From assembly GCA_945957305.1 (NCBI GenBank), contig CAMFLN010000221.1, forward strand, positions 1-6,202: a DNA stretch of 6,202 bases, given 5' to 3'. The DNA comes from an uncultured Planctomycetaceae bacterium. GTDB taxonomy: Bacteria > Planctomycetota > Planctomycetia > Pirellulales > JACPPG01. A program made the position numbers and the translations under genes. The notes below the pieces were generated by a model. That model saw nothing but the letters and a program-made list of their open reading frames with translations. It ran no database searches and was not told the DNA's origin. Shown here piece after piece: positions 1 through 5,924 of the stretch; position 1 is the stretch's first letter, and each line of letters starts with the position of its first letter.

Positions 1-3000
1 CGCCCAATTCCAGCGCCGCATGGCGCTCGGTCGCACCGCCGCCGCCGACGATCAGGTTTTGGCCCCCTTCACCGCCATTGCCGGTGGGATTGGCGCCAAA
101 GCTGCCGTAGATCACGTCATGCCCTGTGCCGCCCATGATGAGATTGTTACCGCCGGTGGCGCCGCGCCGTGCAGTCAGGCCGTTGCCGTAGATCGTATTG
201 TCGCCATTGCCAGCAATGATAACGTTGCTGCCTTGCTTTCCTTCGGCGCCGTTGGATCCGCCGATGAGAATATCACCGGCGCTGCCGCCATAGAGAGTAT
301 TGTTCCCTCCGCCGCCGTCGAGTGTGCTTGGCACAGTCGTCAGCCCGCGGGAATCGAGCTGATCGTTGCCACCCGCCGCACTGCCGATAACGCGCCCGGT
401 AATGCCGCTAAAGTCCTGCGTGTTGTCGACCGCGACGCCATTGATCATCGACTCGTGGACCCGAATGCTCGTCGGCGAGAGCTGGATAAATTCCACGCGA
501 TCGGCGCCGCTGGTGCCGCCCCAGGCCAGATCGATCAAGGCAGTGTTCTGCGCATTCGCGCGTAGTTGAAACGCGTCGACATGCACACCGGTCGTGACCA
601 CAGCGCTGGTGGCGCTCGAATTATCCGTGGCTGTCACGCTGATGGTGAAGTCGCCCGTCGGATCGTAGCCGTGCGTTACCTGCATGCCCGACAGGCCCGT
701 CACGCTTTGTACGGGTGACCCGTCCCCCCAATTGATCGTGAAGACGAAGCCGGCGGCGAGTTGATCGGGCGTGCCGTATGCGGTCAACGTGTAGGTTTCT
801 GTTTCGCCCCGCAGCGCTGACGAAGGACCGGCGATCGTGACCATCGACGTCACGTTGATCGAGGCGAGGCGCGGTGTGAGGTCGAGATCGACGCCGCCGT
901 TGGCCGTGCCGCCATCGTCCTGCACTTGGAACGTGAAGCTAGTATAGGGTGTGCCGTAGGTGTGCGGCGCAGGGACGAAACTCAGTAACCCGCCAGTGAT
1001 GTCTGCGCTGGAGATGAATTGCCCGACCGTGACGGCCACCCCGTTATCAAGTAGCGTGCCCGTCGCGGGAAGCGTGGAGATCTTCACGGCCAGGAGATTG
1101 TTCGGCGGACTGTCGTTGCTATCAGCAAAGCCGAAGTCGCTCGCGGCGAAAACGTACGGGAAGTCTTCGTAGGTATTCGCTGTGAAATTGGTTCCCGTCG
1201 GCGCATCGTTGACCGCTGTGACGTTGACGGTCAGGGTCTTTGGCGTGGGATCGAGATTCGCTCCGCCGTTGGCTGTGCCGCCGTCGTCCTGCACCTGGAA
1301 GGTGAAGCTGGCGTACGCCGCGCCGTTGGCGTTGGACGCCGGCGTGAACTTCAACAGCCCAGAGCTAATGTCGCTGACCGATACAAATTGGCCGGTGGTC
1401 ACCGCAGCGCCGTTGTCGGTCAGTAGTCCGTTGGCCGGCAGAGTCGTAATCTTCACGGCCAGCAGATTGTTCGCCGGGCTGTCGCTCGAATCGCTGAACC
1501 CGAAGTTGCTCACGCCCAAGGTGTAAGGAACGTCTTCCCGCGTCGTGACGGCGCCCGATGTTCCCGTGGGGGCGTGATTGATGACGGCGTTCACGGTAAA
1601 CGTCAGTTGCGAACTGGCCGGCCCCAACGCGCCTGTGGCATCGAACGCCTGCACTTGCCATTGAAACGCGTCGTTGTTCGCAAGCGGCGTCGTCGGGATG
1701 TAGGACGTGCCGTTGACGACCAGCTTGTTCGCCACGGTCACGTGCGTGGTGTTGTCGACAATGGTCAGGTAGTAGCCGCTGGCGCCAGCAACGGCCGACC
1801 ATTGAAACGTCGGCGTGATCGTGGTCACGGTGCCGCTGGGGGCGATGGGCGTGGGGGTTTGACTGACACCCGCAAACATGGCTGCTATGACGTTCGCGCG
1901 CGGGCTGCCCAGGCCCGTGGCCAGGTCGTAGCCGGCGCCCGCCGTATAGCTGCTGTTGTTGCCGCCGATCACGTCATGGAATTTGTAGGAGTAAGTGCCG
2001 TTGGTGTATTGCGTGTACAGAGTCGACAGGGCCTGGCTGCCGGTCAGCGGCGTGCCTCCGCCATTGACGCGGCCTTGATCGGCAATGGCAAACAGTGCAG
2101 CCCAGCAGGGAGTTCCCGCGCTGGTTCCCGAAACGCCCACCCAGGGAGAACTGGGGAAGTCGTAAGAATCATAGACCCAAAGACTCGTGCCGTTCGAGCC
2201 GACAAAAGAGACGTCGGGCGCCATGCGCATCGAGTTGGTGTTTTGCGCGCCGTACGGCGTGATGCCCACCTGATACGAGGGGACCGAATTGATCGCGCTA
2301 AAGCCGCCATTGCTGCCGTTCCAGGCTGACTCGGTCGCATAGGTGCCCGAGGCGTTGATTGACAACGCGGTGCCGCCCACTGCGACGACGCGCGGATCAG
2401 CGGCGGGATATTGGACGGCGCCGCCCGTGTCCCCCGTTGCCGCTACGAAGACGACGCCCGACTTTCCGGCGGGCGTATTGAAATACGTGTTGTTCGATTC
2501 GCCGCTATACTCCGCGGCGCCCCAACTCATCGAAACGATCGTCGTGAAAGGGAGTGTAGATAGACTGCCTGTGCCCGCTTTGGCAGCGGTGTTGACCGCG
2601 GTGTAGAGGTTGTTCAAGCCGCTGTTCGCGGCCTCGACGACCAGAATGTTCGCACGGGGGGCCAAAGCATGGGCCCATTGAACGTCGAGCGCGGCCTCGA
2701 TGCCCCAGTTGCCGGTGGCGTTGGCCGGGTAATTGGCGGCGCTGGTAGAACCGTTTTGATTGCGGACCGTTACCTGCGGGTCAGGCAATCCATAGCGCAG
2801 GTTGAACGCATGGAGGTCGGCAATCAGATTCGGCTGATGATAGGCCACGACGATGGCGATTGTCTGGCCTGTTCCGTCGCCGGTGATCGAGCTTCCCCCA
2901 GAGCCGGGGAAATAAATATTGTTGAAGCCGTAGGCCTGACTGATGTCTGACGGACCAAAGGGCGGAGATATCGTGGTGCCGGCGCTGGGTACGACTTGAT

Positions 3001-3247
3001 TACTGCCCCCGAGCCACGAGACGCGCAGGTCGAGGCTTGCCTGCTGCGCGGACAAATCAGCGGCGAACAGAGGCGGGGCGACACTCCTTAAACTGCTGGC
3101 GCTGGCGGTCAGCAGGATGCGGTACTCCAGCCACTCGACACAAAGGCCCCGACGTGCCGAGAAAACCTGGCGGCCTGAACGACGGGCGGAAGCGCCGCTC
3201 GCAGGGCGCTCCCCTATCAAATTTCGAAAGGACTTGCGTCTGGGCAT
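1..3247 (-). CDS. Modular exported sedolisin-like (S53) serine peptidase with cadherin-like, PKD and RTX-like tail; 3' end beyond window
   Basis: The minus frame is open from 3445 to the window edge, giving at least 1082 residues from the ATG at 3247. Domains in order: basic N-terminus with an LEPR-XLL-like box (WLEYRILLTAS, residues 39-49); S53 catalytic domain about 99-455; Fn3/Ig-like domain about 463-556; two cadherin-like repeats 559-804; PKD domain about 802-890 (WGDGS at 840-844); linker; glycine-rich RTX-like region from about 977. Catalytic residues can be placed: Glu184 and Asp188 in EAALDVQW, Asp273 in ATGDTGG, Ser376 in SGTSAGTP. The S53 calcium site is also present (DVIGGNN from Asp425, AGAGYD ending at Asp441, then GLGSP). 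The family are acid-acting endopeptidases. Export and surface location are inferred from the N-terminal box and repeat tail. No pro-kumamolisin-type prodomain is evident. Only two cysteines were noticed (36 and 381). ATGs at 3286 and 3325 are alternative starts; none has a clear Shine-Dalgarno. Family assignment is firm; substrate is unknown. Confidence 0.9.
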   Translation of the reverse strand, partial: MPRRKSFRNLIGERPASGASARRSGRQVFSARRGLCVEWLEYRILLTASASSLRSVAPPLFAADLSAQQASLDLRVSWLGGSNQVVPSAGTTISPPFGPSDISQAYGFNNIYFPGSGGSSITGDGTGQTIAIVVAYHQPNLIADLHAFNLRYGLPDPQVTVRNQNGSTSAANYPANATGNWGIEAALDVQWAHALAPRANILVVEAANSGLNNLYTAVNTAAKAGTGSLSTLPFTTIVSMSWGAAEYSGESNNTYFNTPAGKSGVVFVAATGDTGGAVQYPAADPRVVAVGGTALSINASGTYATESAWNGSNGGFSAINSVPSYQVGITPYGAQNTNSMRMAPDVSFVGSNGTSLWVYDSYDFPSSPWVGVSGTSAGTPCWAALFAIADQGRVNGGGTPLTGSQALSTLYTQYTNGTYSYKFHDVIGGNNSSYTAGAGYDLATGLGSPRANVIAAMFAGVSQTPTPIAPSGTVTTITPTFQWSAVAGASGYYLTIVDNTTHVTVANKLVVNGTSYIPTTPLANNDAFQWQVQAFDATGALGPASSQLTFTVNAVINHAPTGTSGAVTTREDVPYTLGVSNFGFSDSSDSPANNLLAVKITTLPANGLLTDNGAAVTTGQFVSVSDISSGLLKFTPASNANGAAYASFTFQVQDDGGTANGGANLDPTPKTLTVNVTAVNDAPTGTNFTANTYEDFPYVFAASDFGFADSNDSPPNNLLAVKISTLPATGTLLDNGVAVTVGQFISSADITGGLLSFVPAPHTYGTPYTSFTFQVQDDGGTANGGVDLDLTPRLASINVTSMVTIAGPSSALRGETETYTLTAYGTPDQLAAGFVFTINWGDGSPVQSVTGLSGMQVTHGYDPTGDFTISVTATDNSSATSAVVTTGVHVDAFQLRANAQNTALIDLAWGGTSGADRVEFIQLSPTSIRVHESMINGVAVDNTQDFSGITGRVIGSAAGGNDQLDSRGLTTVPSTLDGGGGNNTLYGGSAGDILIGGSNGAEGKQGSNVIIAGNGDNTIYGNGLTARRGATGGNNLIMGGTGHDVIYGSFGANPTGNGGEGGQNLIVGGGGATERHAALELG
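2..319 (-). repeat. Degenerate RTX-like glycine-rich repeats at the visible C-terminal end of the peptidase
   Basis: From about residue 977 the protein is built of short Gly/Asn/Asp-rich units such as GGGGNNTLYGG, GDILIGGSNG, SNVIIAGNGDNTIYGNG, NNLIMGGTGHDVIYG and GGQNLIVGG. These resemble the RTX nonapeptide (GGxGxDxUx), which forms calcium-binding parallel beta-rolls. Many positions that are Asp in classical RTX are Asn or other residues here, and spacers such as LTARRGATG interrupt the rhythm, so calcium binding may be weaker or absent in places. The region runs off the window at base 1, so the number of repeats and any terminal sorting signal cannot be seen. Confidence 0.75.
836..1573 (-). 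repeat. Two tandem 123-residue (369-bp) cadherin-like repeats inside the peptidase gene
   Basis: Copy 1 occupies 1205-1573 (residues 559-681) and copy 2 occupies 836-1204 (residues 682-804). Both begin APTGT, and they align without gaps at about 62% identity by hand. Shared blocks include ED-x-PY, FGF-x-DS, NNLLAVKI, TLPA, ADI/SDI-x-x-GLL, and an identical SFTFQVQDDGGTANGG. The pattern fits the cadherin-like / tandem-95-type Ig-fold repeats of bacterial surface proteins, in which acidic loop residues often bind calcium. At DNA level, 1263-1309 and 894-940 match at 43 of 47 positions. The repeats probably form a rigid stalk or adhesive module between the peptidase and the RTX-like end. Confidence 0.85.
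3110..3247 (-). other. LEPR-XLL-like N-terminal segment of the peptidase
   Basis: Residues 1-46 start MPRRKSFRN, stay arginine-rich, and end in WLEYRILL followed by TAS. This resembles the planctomycete LEPR-XLL box (consensus roughly LE-x-R-x-LL then small residues), found within about the first 50 residues of many large secreted or surface proteins of the phylum. Tyr replaces the usual Pro in the LEPR core. There is no ordinary signal peptide: the hydrophobic stretch after the box is short. The box is the main reason for choosing the ATG at 3247 and for placing the protein outside the cytoplasm. A role in export or anchoring is inferred from the family's distribution. Confidence 0.7.
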
Positions 3248-3637
3248 GGCGCGGGAAAATCCGGGCTGGCAGTAACCATGTTGCATCTCGCAGTCGGACT
3301 TCCGGCGCGACAAAGCGGCGCGCATGCCGGCCGACACGGAAAGTGCGGCACAAGCCTCTGCTGCTGCGAACGCATACCCAGCCTGACGCGAACCGGCTGC
3401 GCGGCACAAAACAGAGCGAAACCACACCCCCCAGGTAGAACAAATCTACTCGCAACGGTTAAGCCGTGGCAAGTATTTTGACGAACCATTCGCGGCGTGG
3501 AAAAGCGATCGGAACTGGTGTGGTCGAAAGTGGAGAGGGCCGGCGGCTCGGATTGCCGCGTCGTGACCTGAATTCGCCAGCCGGAAATCAGCTGTAACCT
3601 GTGGCATGTCGGCTTGAGGTCGGTCCTTGTTGCAGCC
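3248..3637. other. 390-bp gap between the GT-C/TPR gene and the peptidase gene; no gene seen
   Basis: The ORFs here overlap each other in several frames, give Arg/Cys-rich peptides resembling no family I know, and look like chance open frames in GC-rich DNA. I found no tRNA-like cloverleaf and no terminator with a U-tract. The best hairpin downstream of the TPR gene, GCGGC/GCCGC at 3543-3559, has a 5-bp stem and no T-run. The gap probably holds the promoter and leader of the peptidase gene. If the ATG at 3247 is right and the weak promoter at 3443-3472 is real, the leader would be about 190 nt. Confidence 0.5.
3443..3472 (-). promoter_or_regulatory. Weak candidate sigma-70-like promoter for the peptidase gene
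   Basis: On the minus strand TTGCCA (3472-3467) is followed after 18 nt by TAGATT (3448-3443). These match the -35 box at 5 of 6 and the -10 box at 4 of 6 positions. The spacer contains an imperfect dyad, ACGG-TTAAG-CCGT on the plus strand (3455-3467). Chance matches of this quality are common, and planctomycete promoters are poorly defined, so this is only a candidate. Confidence 0.2.
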
Positions 3638-5830
3638 CTATTTCTTGCCCCTTTGCTCGCTTTGCACCTGCCGGGCCTTCTCCAAGTTGGCCTTGGCTTC
3701 GGCGTAGCTGGGGGTGCCGCGAACCGCCTCTTCGAACCAAAGAATAGCCTCGTCGGTTTTGCCTAGGTTCATCAGCACGACGCCCAGGTTGTTCCGCGCA
3801 CGGTCGTGGTCGTCGCGCAATTCGATGGCGGTTGTAAAATGTTCGGCCGCTGCGGCAAAGTCGCCTTTACTCGCCAGCGCCTCGCCGCGCGCGCAATGCG
3901 CTTCAGCCAACAAGTCAGGTCCGAGTTGGTCGCGCAGCCCCGAGGCCGCCGTCGGGTCGAGTTCCAACGCCCGCGCGGCGTGCGCGATCGCTTCCACCGA
4001 TCGATCGGCCGCGGCCAGGGCCAGGGCCAGATTTACATGCGCGTCGAGGTAATTGGGATCGAGCCGTGTCGCCTCATTCAAATTCGCAAAAACCTCGTCG
4101 AGCAGCTCTGGTTGGAACCCTCGGCTGTACCCGGTTTGCATCAGGCAGTTGCCCAGGTAAGTGCGCAGGCGTGCCTCGTTGGGAGCGGTGCCCCACGCGT
4201 CGTGCGCAAGTTCGATTCCCTTACGCAGATGTTCGATCGTCTCTTCCAGTTGCCCTTCCTTGAAGCCTTGACGATTGCCCAGCTGCAGCAGGTACGTTCC
4301 CATGTTGATCTGAGCGATGGCATCATTTTCATCGACGCTCAAGACGTGACGAGTCAGCACTATCGCCTCTTCGTAATTTCCCCGCATGCTTAAATAAACC
4401 GCCAGGTTGGAATAAGCAATCGTGCAGTCTGGATTCTTGGCGATCGTATCGCGATAGAGCGATTCCAAGTCGTGGTAGATCATCGTCTGGCGATAGGTGA
4501 TGCTGCCCAATCCCACCAAGAGCAGCCCGGCAACGAAGTAGGCCGCGCCCCTGGCGCCGCGGCCCAAACGTGAGACGGCCAATGTTGCGGCTGCCGCCGC
4601 GAGCGCCAGGAGCGCCAGGCTGGCATGATATTGAAAATGATCAGAGACGTACGCGTACGTCATGTAGTAACTATTGAAGAAGCCAAACGTCGGCGCCAGC
4701 ACGCCGGCGAAGATCAACACGGCCGCGAATGGACCACGTCCCAGGCGCCCGCGCGCCAACCACAAAGCCAATAGCAACGCGAGCGCGGCAATGGTCCACA
4801 AATTTTGCTGCCAGGCCTGCGCATCTAATTTCCAATGGGGGTAAAAGAATGCGAGTGGGTGCGGCCAGAGCAGCTTGCCGGCATAGAACCACAACGATTG
4901 GCCGAAGAGTTGAAATCGTTCGCCCGCAGGCAACGGCCAAACCTTGCCCGGCGTGCCCAGATGGTCCGCTTCCCTTTGCAGCGTGACCACACTCATCGCC
5001 ACGGAGAGGGCAAACAATGGCAATAACCTGGCAAAGTCGGCGCGGCTGATTCGGCCTTGCTTCCACCAATAAATCACGAGCAGCACGCCCGGCATCGTGG
5101 CCACGACGCTCTTGGCCGCCAAAGCCAGCGCAAAAAACACAAGCGCCAGCGCGTACCACAGCCAACGAGCCTGGCCGGGCAGCGAGTCAGCGCGCTCTTC
5201 GCTTCGCGGCGGTGCGAAGCGCAAATAGCAGAGCATCGACAACAAGGCCAGCGACAGGCTCAGCAGGTTCTTGCGTTCGGTAATCCACGCGACCGACTCG
5301 ACCTCGACCGGGTGCAGGGCAAACAGCGCCGCGGCAAACCAGGCACCGGGCACCTGCAGCCGGCGCAACAGCTGCCAGGCGAATAGCACGGCCGCGCTGT
5401 GCAGCAGGAGATTGGTCAAGTGATAGCCGCGCGGCGACAGTTCCCACAGCCGGTACTCGAGCCAATAGCTGGAGTACGTCAGCGGCTGATACTGCTCAGT
5501 CCCATGCGGCGCCAACCATATCTGGCGCAGCCCCGCGGGCGAGGTGATCGTTTGATTGTTGACCAGATTTTCATGGTCGTCCCAAATGAAGCCGGCATTT
5601 AAGACGGGGAAATAGGCCGCGAAGGTGATCGCCAAAAGCGCAGCAGCGGCCAACACGCTGCGCCAGAGACCAATCGCACCTTCGCGGTCAACCGGTGACA
5701 CGTCGCTGGCAACGTCCTGGTCGTCCAAGAGTTTATTCCTTGTGCCGGAGTGCAGCCGTTGTTCCTGCGGACCCAGGTGCAAAGCGCAGCTTCGCGCAGG
5801 CCCGATGGATCGAGGTTCCAGGATAGGCAT
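3638..5830 (-). CDS. TMTC-like (GT-C-fold) polytopic membrane protein with C-terminal TPR domain
   Basis: The reading frame gives 730 residues from the ATG at 5830, or 696 from the TTG at 5728, which I prefer (see the ribosome-binding-site entry). Residues 1-55 are polar and unconserved-looking. TM1 is about 57-76. An extracytoplasmic loop follows with the GT-C-type acidic motif FIWDDHENLVNN (Asp84/Asp85). Further hydrophobic segments lie at about 137-156, 161-175, 186-204, 222-256, 266-283, 307-330, 343-359, 366-384, 401-420 and 427-445. Family landmarks are HPVEVESVAWITERKN (173-188) and SDHFQYHASL (396-405). Residues 461-730 form about six TPR units and a capping helix. Eukaryotic TMTC relatives are dolichyl-phosphate-mannose-dependent O-mannosyltransferases of the ER. 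In bacteria such proteins are usually annotated only as TPR proteins. A lipid-linked-sugar transferase role in the cytoplasmic membrane is inferred, not shown. The stop is TAG at 3638. Confidence 0.88.
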   Translation of the reverse strand: MPILEPRSIGPARSCALHLGPQEQRLHSGTRNKLLDDQDVASDVSPVDREGAIGLWRSVLAAAALLAITFAAYFPVLNAGFIWDDHENLVNNQTITSPAGLRQIWLAPHGTEQYQPLTYSSYWLEYRLWELSPRGYHLTNLLLHSAAVLFAWQLLRRLQVPGAWFAAALFALHPVEVESVAWITERKNLLSLSLALLSMLCYLRFAPPRSEERADSLPGQARWLWYALALVFFALALAAKSVVATMPGVLLVIYWWKQGRISRADFARLLPLFALSVAMSVVTLQREADHLGTPGKVWPLPAGERFQLFGQSLWFYAGKLLWPHPLAFFYPHWKLDAQAWQQNLWTIAALALLLALWLARGRLGRGPFAAVLIFAGVLAPTFGFFNSYYMTYAYVSDHFQYHASLALLALAAAAATLAVSRLGRGARGAAYFVAGLLLVGLGSITYRQTMIYHDLESLYRDTIAKNPDCTIAYSNLAVYLSMRGNYEEAIVLTRHVLSVDENDAIAQINMGTYLLQLGNRQGFKEGQLEETIEHLRKGIELAHDAWGTAPNEARLRTYLGNCLMQTGYSRGFQPELLDEVFANLNEATRLDPNYLDAHVNLALALAAADRSVEAIAHAARALELDPTAASGLRDQLGPDLLAEAHCARGEALASKGDFAAAAEHFTTAIELRDDHDRARNNLGVVLMNLGKTDEAILWFEEAVRGTPSYAEAKANLEKARQVQSEQRGKK
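5726..5741 (-). promoter_or_regulatory. Shine-Dalgarno and TTG: likely true start of the GT-C/TPR protein
   Basis: On the minus strand AAGGAA (5741-5736) lies exactly 7 nt before an in-frame TTG (5728-5726, codon 35 of the ATG-based reading). The upstream ATG at 5830 has no purine-rich site before it and is immediately preceded by a GC-rich hairpin. Starting at the TTG would remove 34 residues that carry no recognisable feature and leave a short cytoplasmic tail (MDDQDVASDVSPVDRE) before TM1, typical of this family. The alternative is that the site is fortuitous. Confidence 0.5.
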
Positions 5831-5831
5831 A

Positions 5832-5845
5832 CCGGCAGTAGCCGG
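5832..5845. repeat. Perfect small inverted repeat directly 5' of the ATG at 5830
   Basis: CCGGC-AGTA-GCCGG forms a 5-bp all-GC stem with a 4-nt loop. On the transcript it ends one base before the ATG of the long version of the GT-C/TPR protein, where it would cover the place of a ribosome-binding site. It has no T-run, so it is not a convincing terminator. It may be chance, but it weakens the case for the ATG start. Confidence 0.4.
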
Positions 5846-5888
5846 CCAGCAGATTTTGGCAGTCCGGAAACGCGTTGACCGCTTACGT

Positions 5889-5906
5889 CGCTTTTCGCGA
5901 AATGCG
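5889..5906. promoter_or_regulatory. 18-bp near-perfect palindrome, possible operator
   Basis: CGCTTTTCGCGAAATGCG is dyad-symmetric with a single mismatched pair (T5892/T5903). Its centre TTTCGCGAAA (5893-5902) is a perfect 10-bp palindrome. It sits in the 94-bp gap between the DUF502 stop and the GT-C/TPR gene, which suits a repressor or activator site for the latter. The perfect centre leaves little room for a hairpin loop, so a protein-binding DNA site is likelier than an RNA element. No convincing -35/-10 pair is visible beside it. Confidence 0.35.
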
Positions 5907-5924
5907 AGTGTCGCAAATCCTGTT

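Noticed and set aside
20..565. Plus-strand open frame of 181 codons
   Set aside because: It lies antisense to the RTX-like and linker part of the peptidase, whose minus-strand translation shows clear repeats and domains. The plus-strand peptide resembles nothing and is a GC-rich shadow.
836..1573. Mobile-element or CRISPR-type repeat
   Set aside because: The 369-bp repeat is wholly in frame within one gene and encodes a domain duplication. There are no inverted ends, target-site duplications or short spaced repeats.
1574..2329. Plus-strand open frame of 251 codons, Arg/Gly/Ala-rich
   Set aside because: It is antisense to the S53 catalytic serine and calcium-site region, which is unmistakable on the minus strand. 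Low-complexity composition and no family resemblance.
3284..3325. Upstream ATGs (3286 and 3325) as the peptidase start
   Set aside because: They are in frame but add a Cys/His-containing stretch unlike an LEPR-XLL leader and have no better ribosome-binding site. The ATG at 3247 gives the usual basic MPRRK start. They are not excluded.
3057..3489. Minus-strand frames at 3057-3455 and 3217-3489 and plus frames at 3037-3438 and 3278-3481 as small genes
   Set aside because: Four mutually overlapping frames with Arg/Cys-rich, unconserved-looking peptides and no ribosome-binding sites. The first overlaps the peptidase N-terminus in another frame.
3543..3559. Possible terminator GCGGC...GCCGC after the GT-C/TPR gene
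   Set aside because: Only a 5-bp stem with a 7-nt loop, no T-run on the minus strand, and about 80 bases past the stop codon.
3806..4393. Plus-strand open frame of 195 codons inside the TPR region
   Set aside because: It is antisense to well-formed TPR repeats of the minus-strand gene and has no recognisable features.
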